A stretch of DNA of 64,000 bases, taken from NCBI GenBank assembly GCA_037975125.1, contig CM075856.1:977001-1041000 (forward strand), in the 5' to 3' direction. Position 1 is the first letter of the stretch, and the number at the start of each line of letters is the position of its first letter. Under the pieces are notes generated by a model. It had not been told where the DNA came from. It ran no database searches and worked only from the letters and a program-made list of their open reading frames with translations. The translations under genes and the position numbers were made by a program. Source of the DNA: Latrodectus hesperus. Lineage: Eukaryota; Arthropoda; Arachnida; Araneae; Theridiidae. Shown here one piece after another: positions 30,005 to 43,990 of the stretch.

Positions 30005-30076
30005 TAAACTATGATGTGTATTTAATAAGGCAGAACACGATGTGCTTCCGCATTATTAAATACACGCCATAGTTTA
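30005..30076. repeat. 72-bp near-perfect palindrome
   Basis: The 24-bp arms at 30,005-30,028 and 30,053-30,076 differ at two positions. The 24-base centre continues the symmetry as GCAGAACAC against GTGCTTCCGC with one offset base, so nearly the whole 72 bases can fold on itself. The centre is GC-richer than the flanks. Confidence 0.85.
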
Positions 30077-30820
30077 GAAGTGGATTTTCGTGATAAAATA
30101 AGAATAAAATCTTATTTGTACTGAATACAATGTGTTAGTTGACTTTCATGCTGATTTATAAAGAATGCTTCATCTAAGTATTTATTTTTTAGTGGGAATC
30201 TTCAAAACATTTCAGTTTATTTTTAGATACGCTCTATTCTAATAGAATAACTTTCAACTTTTAACAATCATATAATGTATTATCAATTACTATATATAGA
30301 ATACATTTATTAAAAGTTCATAGATATTCTTCAGTATTTACTTAGTAAAAATATTAAGAACAATTATCTTTGTCAAAATAAATTTTTTGTTCTATTATTT
30401 TACTTTTATTTTCATTAAAATTTTTAATAACATTAAAATTTGCGTGTCTTTATTATTTTCTTGCAAACTAATTAAAAGTGCAAATTTAAAAACTAATAAT
30501 TTGTTTAAAAATGCAAATAATTTGAGGAATTTAAAAAAAACTGAATTTTTCTAAAAAATTTCACACAAGTTTTCATGAAGTAATTCTGTGGACTCTAAGC
30601 AATTACATTGTAGTTATTCATTATCTCGACTTATATGGTCTTAAAAGTAGAAAATAAAAATGTTTACATGTTTGATATCAGAGCATATAATTCTTCAATA
30701 TGTGTTTTCTCTTTTCCGAATAACATTTATGTGAACAATGATTGGTAAATATTTTCTCAATAGCGACATTTAACTATATGAATTACCATTCATATCATTC
30801 ATCGTTATTGGATACATTTT
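30077..30820. other. AT-rich spacer, nothing recognised
   Basis: AT-rich, no supportable feature. Confidence 0.6.
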
Positions 30821-31636
30821 TTGAACAGCGTAACAGCCGAAAACTGTTGTAAGGCTTCCTAAGATCCACAACATAGTATAGCTTTGTAGAAGAATTTATT
30901 ACAGGTTGTAGGACTTATTTTCATTTACATGACGCAATGGAGAAAACCCAGAAAATCCTCAATTTTAGTAATCTCCCCTATAACACGGTATATTATTTCC
31001 GCGTTATTGGAAAATGCATTGGACGAGTATTCTTGTAAAGTGTGCTCATATGATGTGTTATGTACAAATATCTCATGTTTAATTCTCCTTTTTTAAAAGA
31101 TTGACGCATCCCATGTTAGGTGGTAGCAAACCGCAAATCCCATCTACTAAAACTCTGTAGCGTGTGTCTTGATCCTTTCTTATCGAGAAGAACCAATTGT
31201 CATCGATTGACCCGCGCTAATGACTTCCGTTTAGAAGACTGCCACTGACTCCACAGCATAGATGCCAATGTTGGGAATGGTGCTATATTAGAGACTAGCG
31301 TCTCGAGACCGAGCCAGGAGCCTCGGCTCCCAGAAGACTTTAGCTATGATTCAGGGACTTGGCGATATAAAGAAAGCGATAAATTTGTCTGGCAAGTAAA
31401 CTATTCCGATTTTCCATCATATTTCGAAAAAATATTAAAATTTGCATAAATAAGCAAATCGACTGACAAGAACGTCGTTTCAAATCAGAACGGGGAATAA
31501 GAAACCATAGGGCTGCTAAAATTAAGTCTGAACAACAGTCACATTTTATACCGCCAAATTATTGCAACTACTCTCTTCAAGTGCGCATGCGTTAGAATTC
31601 CCATTTGGAGCCGACTTTCCGGGCCCGGTCCCGAGA
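30821..31636. other. Base-balanced sequence upstream of a Tc1 remnant
   Basis: Mixed-composition DNA. 31,260-31,340 is GC-rich, with a self-complementary GAGCCAGGAGCCTCGGCTCC near 31,311. No open frame is convincing and no terminal repeat could be matched to the Tc1 remnant that follows. It may hold further old repeat material, including the missing N-terminal part of that transposon. Confidence 0.35.
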
Positions 31637-32247
31637 CGCTTGTCATAAGAGCAATGTCGATTACGGTGTGGCACAAGATCGTCTTCTCAGATGAGTCACG
31701 CTTGTTTCTTTAGTATAGTGGTCACTTACGAGCGTAGTGTTGGTGTGGAGACACGTTCCATTCTGCAGCAATCGTGTAATGCGCACCATAAGTCAATATG
31801 ACATCACGTTTTTGGTGCCAAGGCATACGATTTCAAGTCACATCTAGTTTGCATTTATGGTCCTATGACTGCCCAATGTTACGTGGAATATGTGCTGCGG
31901 TCAGTGACACTTCCCAGCGTTCAATGGGTACCCAAAGACTTTTATCAGCAAGATGAACTACCACCACACATTGCTCGCAGAAGCCAACATTTCCTGCAAG
32001 GTGTACTGATGCTTCTTCCTGTGAAGCCTTGAAGAGACCAGATTTCTCACCAATCGAGCACGTTTGGGTTATGATTGGACTTAATTTGCATACCCTGCCA
32101 CTGTCAGCTTCATAAGACGAACTTTAGAAAATGTTTGACAGGGAATGGAGAGCCATTTTTCAGGACCCCATCCGTATTCCCATTGATTTTGTGCCTAGAC
32201 GTGTTGCTTCTTGTATCGCCGTCGACGGTGGCCCAACAACCTACTGA
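31637..32247 (+). pseudogene. Tc1-type transposase, decayed C-terminal two thirds
   Basis: Tc1 transposases use a DDE catalytic core to excise and insert their element at TA. Here VWHKIVFSDESRLFL (near 31,660-31,710) holds the first catalytic Asp block. After several stops and a frame change come YDFKSHLVCIYGPMTAQCYV and FYQQDELPPHIARRSQHFLQ, where QQDNARPH has become QQDELPPH. RDFSPIEHVWVMI follows, with the catalytic Glu region SPIEHVW retained, then the end FVPRRVASCIAVDGGPTTY and a stop at 32,245-32,247. The N-terminal DNA-binding half was not found. The family differs from the Tc1 at 53.9 kb, whose end is RGGCSGY. Confidence 0.85.
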
Positions 32248-32373
32248 TCCGACCCCGTTCTCGCTTCGTCTTATGCATACCATTTCGAAATACAGATCAC
32301 TTATTGTTCGTTGCTGTCTCCTCTCTCTGTTTGCCCAAGTTTCGTCACGTCACTTTCTAACCAACTGATTCTT

Positions 32374-34832
<2,459 letters not shown>

Positions 34833-35120
34833 AACGGTGGGCACTTGGGTGACTAACCCTTCGCCACAACAAGGCCGGAAACTGCTACTCATTTGTCGTT
34901 ACCCAGCGGGCACTTGTGAACCAAGTCACGGAGGCGAGTAGCATTACCCGCGTCATACCACCACAGACCCGTTTATAAGGCGGGCCACATTCATACATCA
35001 ACACACAAGAAAGGACAGGGAAACACAGAGAGATAGTAACATCCATGCCCGAATCGGGATTCGAACCCGGGACCCACAGCTCAAGAGTCAGGAACGCTAA
35101 CCACTCAGCCATTGGTCGGC
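34833..35120 (-). repeat. tRNA-derived SINE, family B, copy 2
   Basis: The best-preserved family B copy, on the minus strand. Read in sense, the head has box A TGGCTGAGTGG (complement at 35,101-35,111) and box B GGTTCGAATCC (complement at 35,057-35,067), both matching consensus. The body contains GTAATGCTACTCGCCTCCGT and the 3' end reads GGTTAGTCACCCAAGTGCCC. A 75-codon minus-strand frame starting MAEW begins inside box A; the 57.8-kb copy has a similar frame. That reflects shared SINE sequence, not a gene. Confidence 0.95.
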
Positions 35121-36339
35121 TGAATTATTTCATATGTTCATTATTTAAAAAACTACGCCTACCTATTTTCTATTTATTTCCATTTTTCATTGATAAAATG
35201 TAAGCACATAAAACAACTGTTATATTAACTTATTTACTGAATCAAAGTAGAATCCAAAATGTAGTGCAGTTATCCATATTAAATTTCGAAATAAATTTAA
35301 TCCTTTAAAAGCTACTCTGCCTTAAGAAAATAGAAATATTTGATTTCCTGAATGTTTCTTTAATATTTCCTAGTTAATTTTTTTAAAAAAATTATCACAT
35401 AGATTTTAAAAAAATAATTAGTTTTTTCTGCTTTGTATAAAAGTTATGTAATTTTTTTTATTCTTGAAGTAAGTTGGAAGTTTTAATAATGAAAGTGATG
35501 AAGTATTGGAAGTAGTAATAAAGCGTAAGCATTTTCTCGTTTGATGATTGATTTTCATTATTTGTAATGCAAGTTAACTAAAAATGAAAGCTAAAATATA
35601 AATTGATTGGACACATAATTAAATATTTTAAAATTACATACTTTTTTTAATATCTGAAACACAATAATATAATAAGGAAAGAAAATATTTCCTAGATAAA
35701 TTGGCAAAATATAAATTTATCTAAATTTAAACAAAAGATTTTACTTTTTAGTAATATTTTGCAGAAACCTGCAAATGCTACACAGAATAAAATAAAAACT
35801 CAAATGCAACTGTGAAACTATATAAAAATAAATCACAAATTTTTATAAAAAATTCATCAACCCAAAGACTTTTAAATCCTACAGACAAATCTTTCGAACT
35901 CACACCAAATTTCAAGATTTCTATTTTACTAAAAACTTAATGTAGAGAATGTTACTTATTTTTTGTACTTTTTGATGGTTTTAATTGTAACCATGTTTTC
36001 TTAGACGCATTCTTAGATTAATTTTAAAAAATGTAAATTTCAGTGTTCCAGAAATGTCTATCAAATTGTTTTAAAATTATGGAATTTTAATCAAAGAAAT
36101 ATTTTCATCGAGCAACCTTCTATTTTTAACATCAAGAATTTATATTTGTACACACAAGTGAGTAAATGATGATTCATTAATCGAGTACATCAAAGATATT
36201 TATCCATCCTTTATCTAGAATTAAAACCAAATTATAATAACATTGTAAAAAATGACTAATGTTTTTATTTCGATTTCGAAACCCAAGCAAGTGTTTATCT
36301 TTGTTATTATGAAGCATAGATAATCTTACTAAATTTAAA
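35121..36339. other. AT-rich stretch, nothing recognised
   Basis: AT-rich, no supportable feature. Confidence 0.6.
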
Positions 36340-36453
36340 GGTAATAGGATTTTTTTAATAATATTGTAAAAAAATCCCATTACCTTAATAATATAATAAA
36401 AAAACAAATTATTTCTAAATAATACTTAACATTAACTATTATTTAGAAATAAT
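36340..36453. repeat. Two adjacent strong hairpins
   Basis: The first hairpin has 18-bp arms at 36,340-36,357 and 36,367-36,384, with one mismatch and a 9-base loop. The second has perfect 17-bp arms at 36,408-36,424 and 36,437-36,453 with a 12-base loop. Both are AT-rich. Confidence 0.8.
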
Positions 36454-36640
36454 AATAATTTGAATATAATTAAGAATTTTTTAAGGCGGTAAGCAAATCA
36501 TTTTTTTATTTTGAAATAAACTATAGTATTTATATAAATCGCTAATGATTTTAACTGCGATATCAATCATAAGTTTATAGATTATTATGCAATGCCTTTA
36601 GCAACAATTTCAGTGCTTATTTATATTCAAGATGACTGAG

Positions 36641-37020
36641 CAGTCTGAGAGTCGTGATGACCAGGTTGATTAGGGCATCCTTCTCATAATCGGAAGGTAG
36701 GGAGCTCGAATCCCGATTTAACCAAATATCCAACAGATTCTCTAAAGGTGGTTGAGGGACATTAAATATGTTAATCATACTCTTAGGGAAATGATATTAC
36801 TGAGGGTGGCAGATCAAATCATGGGGGTCTTCTGCTTGGTCTTTACTTCAAAATCATGAAGACACCACACGGCTGCTTCTATTTAACTGGTAGTGTCCAA
36901 CTCAGGGTTAGGTACAGGGAAGTATGTTGGTGCAACAATGACAGAATTACCTGAGGAAACAACGAACAAGTATGGTAAGCCGTTGATTAGGAGGTAATAA
37001 GTCTCACCTAGAAGACCGTA
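36641..37020 (+). repeat. SINE-like repeat, family E, copy 1
   Basis: A tRNA-like head on the plus strand: box A region ACCAGGTTGATTAGGGC at 36,660-36,676 and box B side GGAGCTCGAATCCCG at 36,701-36,715. The body runs on with GATCAAATCATGGGGGTC and CAGGGTTAGGTACAGGGA (36,903-36,920). The 3' border is uncertain. A short partial copy of the body lies at 37.47 kb. Confidence 0.7.
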
Positions 37021-37469
37021 GTGCTGATACAATCTAAAGAAGTTTCATATGACCTAACTTACTTTGATCCGAACTATCAAATCCATACTAAATGCATTAA
37101 TTATTCATTACTCATTATTATCTCATTAATTTGCAGTAAATGCAGTATATGTATTCAATTCTGTTTTATCATTTTTAATTTGCTTTTGTTTTTCCATCTA
37201 TTTTCTTTATTTCTAATATGCATGCAATTTGGTATGTATTTCATATGCCTGTCTTACCACATCCTGCCATGTATTTTGTCTGATACCTATTATGAATGTT
37301 TCTTACGTGTCCAAGTGTTAACTCTCAATTGCAACCCAATTTGTGTTAAATAGTGTACTTTACAAACCCTCTTTACTGTGTAAAAGTAATAATTTCCAGT
37401 GTCTCCATATGATTGCAAGCATAATTGTATTGTCTTGTATGTACTGTGTTCCGTTTTCTTTTCTCTCCA
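37021..37469. other. T-rich stretch with open frame, probably not a gene
   Basis: A 110-codon plus-strand frame (37,021-37,353) begins at the SINE border and is rich in hydrophobic and cysteine codons because the strand is T-rich. It has no recognisable domain. Confidence 0.4.
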
Positions 37470-37565
37470 GCGGGTCCATCAAATCTGGTAAAACCCTTTC
37501 AGGGTTAGGTACAGGGACCTCTGCTGGTGTTTACTTTACTTTACAATCTATAGAAGCTAAAAATG
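37470..37565 (+). repeat. SINE-like repeat, family E, partial copy
   Basis: Shares CCATCAAATC-type text and the exact 18-mer CAGGGTTAGGTACAGGGA (37,500-37,517) with 36,903-36,920, followed by TGCTGGTG against TGTTGGTG. Sequence between the two shared parts is missing here. Confidence 0.5.
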
Positions 37566-37714
37566 CTGTAAAATCCAATATACTTCCCTGGTGTTATGTG
37601 AAAAAGATTTATCAATATTTGTAATCACGATAAAAATTTTCAAGAAAGCATTCATTACCGACTAAGAGTCACGATGTATTCAATTTTCATGCTCACTGCT
37701 GTCTTATGATTGTG

Positions 37715-37985
37715 TATTGCTCTTCCAAACATAAAGTTCAGAGTTTGATTCTAGCAACTTCTAATAAAGATATAGAGGATGCATTCTGTCTTCTGTTTGC
37801 ATGTCAGTTTAGGTGGGTACTTTGGAGCTTTCCGAATTTCTTCCAGTGAGATATGTTGGAATATATATCTCTATCTAAGAAAGCTCTTTGGGAACGAAAT
37901 TTAAGTGATAGGTATTAAAATGCATCAAAATGTGTTTTGGTCATCAGACTGTCTGTTATGTCATAATAAAGCAATAATTTCATGG
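37715..37985 (+). repeat. SINE-like repeat, family D, copy 2
   Basis: Diverged but collinear with 13.04-13.29 kb: CAGAGTTTGATTCTAGC on the box-B side, CTTTCCGAATTTCTTCC, then GATAGGTATTAAAATGCATC and CATCAGACTGTCTG..ATGTCATAAT. Both copies are on the plus strand. Confidence 0.5.
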
Positions 37986-38429
37986 TACTGTTACAAAAAG
38001 ATACAGTTATTAAATATTTCATATTATACAAACTTTCTTAAAAATAGTAGAGGTTAAGAAATTTAACAAGAAGATGAATTTCGCTTTTTGTTATCAAGTC
38101 ATTGAAATTCGGTCATGTTCTCATATCTTAATAAAAGTTTGAATATTTCTATAAAGTAAGAAAATGTGAATAAAATCATAGAGTAACACTAAACGCATAT
38201 ATTTTAATTTTTACAATAATAATGCGATAACTATTCATGCCATCTTATTTACAAGGAATTTGTCTATTTACTAGATTATTGCTATTAACCAAGTCAACCC
38301 ACTCATTTCCAAAGTTGATGTCTTTTTGTGAAGGTTAAGCTCTTGGTGATCGTGTGTTCTAATTTATTTAGGGCATTAGGGGATTGGCGATTAAATCTTA
38401 AATGCCCACGAGAATCAGAAAACCATAGA
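37986..38429. other. AT-rich spacer, nothing recognised
   Basis: AT-rich to moderately balanced sequence with no supportable feature. Confidence 0.55.
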
Positions 38430-38770
38430 ATAAATGACGCCATCATCAATTGGATCTACTTCCCCAAATAACTATGGACTGAATCTTCATTTCTAAGCGA
38501 ATCTTGGATATTTCCTCCATTTCCTTCCAAACCAGCTTCTGGTGCATCCCACCCCTTCTATTCTCACGCAAACGGTACCGTGTGGCTGGTGACAAGATTG
38601 CAGGGGCGGGGGTGGTCGAGGAAGAAGAAATCAGTGCGCAATTCATTTCGCCTCCGTTTAGTTACCCAAAAGACCGGAATCTAATCGCTAATTGGAGGGA
38701 GGATTCTTTTCCTGCTGAAATCTCATTTCCGTATCTGGTCACTGAAGCAGAAGCGTTATAACTTAATTAC
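38430..38770. other. Base-balanced non-repeat island
   Basis: Raised GC with a GGGGCGGGGGTGG box at about 38,604-38,616. Both strands carry an open frame (85 codons plus at 38,504-38,761; 66 codons minus at 38,446-38,646), neither like a known family. Candidate conserved non-coding sequence or part of an exon. Confidence 0.3.
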
Positions 38771-39527
38771 TGAGTTATTATGAATGAATATAAGCACGCC
38801 GTTAAGCCATGGGAATGTAGGCTTTGTGGCTCCACTTTTCAATTGATGAGTTAAATTTGGCTTCTTTGCAGCACATCCCTATTCTAGTTCTTGTTTTAAA
38901 ATGAAATGAAAGAAAACCTCGAAGGAGCCCATTTTTTTCATTTTTTGCACATAAATTTACTTGGGATAAAGAATTTTATGAATGTTTATTTTTAAAAATA
39001 GAAACTTTTATTATAGAAACGTATTAGGGAATCATTAGACCACTCTTATTTACATTTGGTATAACTTTTGTACATAATATACTTTTAAGATTGCTTATTT
39101 ATTTTTGCAGACACTTTTGTATAAATTTTTTATATTTTATTTTAAGTATGTTTTGTGCATAAGATAGTGAATCAAAAATAAAAGGTTTCATTAAAAGTTA
39201 ATTTTCATTATAACGAATCAAATACCTTGTGATACATATTTCAATAGAGTTTTATTTATTCTTGTTTAATGTAAGAATACAAATTTACAAGAGAAGACAT
39301 AATTACTTGAAATGTAACAATATTTGGTTGGAATGGTACTTATAAGTTTAATTATGGACCAATCATAATATATTAAATTTATATAAATGCGTAACATGTG
39401 TGTAAGAAATTACGTGGTTTAAATGTCCACTTAATTCAGAGTAATTATGCTCAATAATTGGCTTTATTTTGGAAAATATTGAATTCACTAATGTAATATT
39501 ATTACAGCAAAAGAACTTTTATACAAA
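38771..39527. other. AT-rich spacer, nothing recognised
   Basis: AT-rich beyond about 38,900. No supportable feature. Confidence 0.6.
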
Positions 39528-40092
39528 ATAATTTATCACTTAATTTACTATATAAGTTCATCTTATGTACTAATTAATATATTATACATAAAATATTCAA
39601 AAAATATATTAAGATTAAATTTAGTAAAAGATAATTGAAATGTGGTGATCAAATATTATATAATAAAAATATTTATTATGTATTCATTCAAATAAGTAAA
39701 TTCATAATTTTGTTAAACTACTTGAGAAAAGAATTAACTTGTCTTCTATCACGTCACTATCATGCATTCAAAAATGCTTTCAGGTAGACTAGTTAAAATA
39801 AAAGAGCATTTTATTTTGATGATTACTTATCACTTAATTTTCTACATAAAAAAATCTTATAAATTTTCAAAAGAATTTTAAAACTGATTTCAGTAAAAGA
39901 TAATTAAAATATGATGATCAAATATTAAATAATGAAAAATTTATTTTTATGCACATCATATTTATTCAGATAAGTTAATTCATAATTTAGTTTTTTTTTA
40001 GTTTAGAAATGAATTCTCTTCTATTATATTGTTATTATGCACTTAGAAGAGCTATCAGGTAGATTTATGTTAAAAAAAAAGATTTTACTTTG
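39528..40092. repeat. Diverged tandem duplication, about 280-295 bp
   Basis: Copy 1 (39,528-39,819) and copy 2 (about 39,823-40,092) share a series of blocks in the same order: TTATCACTTAATTT, AGTAAAAGATAATT, GATGATCAAATATTA (GTGATCAAATATTA in copy 1), a TTCATAATTT block, TCTTCTAT, TTATGCA and TCAGGTAGA, ending near TTTTATTTTG and TTTTACTTTG. No coding frame was seen. Confidence 0.8.
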
Positions 40093-40734
40093 CGAATCGC
40101 TACGTTTTGCTTGCCAATTGAAGTTAGCAGTATATTTGCAATTAATGCATAAACAAATTTCATTCTATGGGTAGATGTTTTTAAAGTTTTGTTTTAGTAA
40201 TGATAATAAATAATTATTAGGAATAATTTTTATAGAAAATTATTCTTTTGGAATTGAAATTTGAAATGTAACAAAAGTATAGCTAATATGTGTTATTTAT
40301 AGGAAGAAATTTCAGAATTTGTTTAGAACCTGTAAACTTGCACTTATAATAAAAATACTAAAAACTGTCTGAAAGTTTTCAAAAATCTAAAAAATGTGAA
40401 AATTAGCCATATATACTAGTAAAAATCCGAATTGTATCTAACATTTGATAATCATAGAATTTGTTTAATTGGCTTACGATCTTAAATAAATATATTTTTG
40501 GTATTTGATTAAATGGAATAAATTTGATACCATTCATATAAAGGATTCCATGTGAAATTTTTAAAATTAAACATTAGGTTTTTCAGTTTGGTTGGATTTT
40601 AGGTAATAAAAGAATGGAAATTTACTCCGTTTGAATGGGATTCCATCTGTCGGTTCTATAGTGTATATTATATGTGTGTGACATTAAAGATAATTTAAAA
40701 AAAAATTATGAACAAAAAATTATACAAGAAAAGT
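40093..40734. other. AT-rich spacer, nothing recognised
   Basis: AT-rich, no supportable feature. Confidence 0.6.
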
Positions 40735-42740
<2,006 letters not shown>

Positions 42741-42960
42741 TATTTCAGGAAAGATGACTCACTGGATAAAGGTAAAGCGTGATGAAGAATATTAAAAGGA
42801 ATCACTGTCTATTCAAACAGGTGTTTCAAAACATGTCGTGAATGCTGCATTGGAACAAGTGGAGAATAGCAAGAAGTTTGAAATCATTAGATGCAAAAGT
42901 ATTTGCGTATTGCAGGAGCTGTAGCTCTACAATATAAGGGATTCTTCTGAAGATGTTACG
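42741..42960 (+). other. Coding-like plus-strand remnant, unidentified
   Basis: One plus frame, broken by two stops, reads with protein-like composition: MTHWIKVKRDEEY, stop, ESLSIQTGVSKHVVNAALEQ, then VENSKKFEIIRCKSICVLQ and a stop. I do not recognise the family. It ends about 65 bases before a TA array, with a different minus-strand remnant on the other side. Chance remains possible. Confidence 0.25.
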
Positions 42961-43021
42961 TTTCTATCTGTATAACAAGTCTTTTTTACCAAATAGAATG
43001 GATAGCCTAAAGCCTAAGGGT

Positions 43022-43178
<157 letters not shown>

Positions 43179-43439
43179 AGGGGATAGTTGCCATTCTCAA
43201 AGGAGAAAATTCTGAAACTTTAAGGCAACTACACTGATTGATATCCATGATGTAAAGCAACAATCATCTTCTGTTTTGACTGGAATTGAATATGAGAGCT
43301 TTTGCTTGAAGAGCGTTGTTCTATCATTAAGCCACAGTGACAAAAATATTAGACTGTTTTTATGCTAATAGTCTTCATTGACATAAGATATAAATAAACT
43401 TTTGGATTTCACTTTCTGTACAGTGAACTTATAACTGAT

Positions 43440-43990
43440 TTGCCAAGAATACTTGACATATGAAACCTACATACATTTCGACAGTGAAATCAATACATGC
43501 AATTACCATATTTAGAAGGTTGTAAATCCATATGAAAGCCAACAAATACGTTCATATTCTAAGGACATAGCCAAAACTGCTGTTTTACTATCTCCTTCAT
43601 TACAGGCTCGTATCTTTTTAGAAAAGCTTGGTGACCAAGGTCAGTGGAATATTTAGTCACCGGTACAAGCTTGGAATCCTTGCTGGAGCAATCTGTTAAA
43701 TATTGCTTTAAAAGAAAATGAATGTCTTTTTAATTCAGGATGATGTTTTTTCCACTCATTGTAAATTGCTCTAAACTGGTACTTCATTATCTTTTCGCTG
43801 TAAGAATCAGGAGCAGCCATTTCTTTGACACTTATCATTACAGATTTAATTCCAGTATAACTTTAAATTCTCTAAGGATTTAGTCCACCATTTTTCTGTT
43901 GTTTCTGGGTCAGATCTTAATGATAGTATAACGTAATTTGTGAATAACAATCCATAGTATCGAATACATTCAGCAACTAAATATGTATTT
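43440..43990 (-). pseudogene. Unidentified broken gene, minus strand
   Basis: Three minus-strand pieces join by frame changes into a plausible protein. Piece 1 (about 43,986-43,850) reads LVAECIRYYGLLF, then LRSDPETTEKWWTKSLENLK. Piece 2 (43,838-43,653) begins at an ATG with EMAAPDSYSEKIMKYQF and ends GFQACTGD. Piece 3, in another frame from 43,659, reads TKYSTDLGHQAFLKRYEPV and, after a TAG, NMNVFVGFHMDLQPSKYGN to about 43,480. The joins at about 43,845 and 43,655 look like frameshifts, though short introns cannot be excluded. I recognise no domain. It could be a host pseudogene or part of an uncommon mobile element. Confidence 0.45.

Noticed and set aside
32075..32368. A 97-codon plus-strand open frame
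   Set aside because: It overlaps the decayed Tc1 transposase in a different frame. The true reading frame there has SPIEHVW and the family C-terminus.
34885..35112. A 75-codon minus-strand frame starting MAEW, with a similar 79-codon frame at 57,833-58,072
   Set aside because: Both start inside the SINE box A and follow the SINE sequence. The likeness comes from shared repeat ancestry, not from a conserved gene, and their middle parts are in different frames.
37021..37353. A 110-codon plus-strand frame as a membrane protein gene
   Set aside because: The hydrophobic look follows from T-rich codons, it begins at a repeat border, and no domain or splice context is visible.
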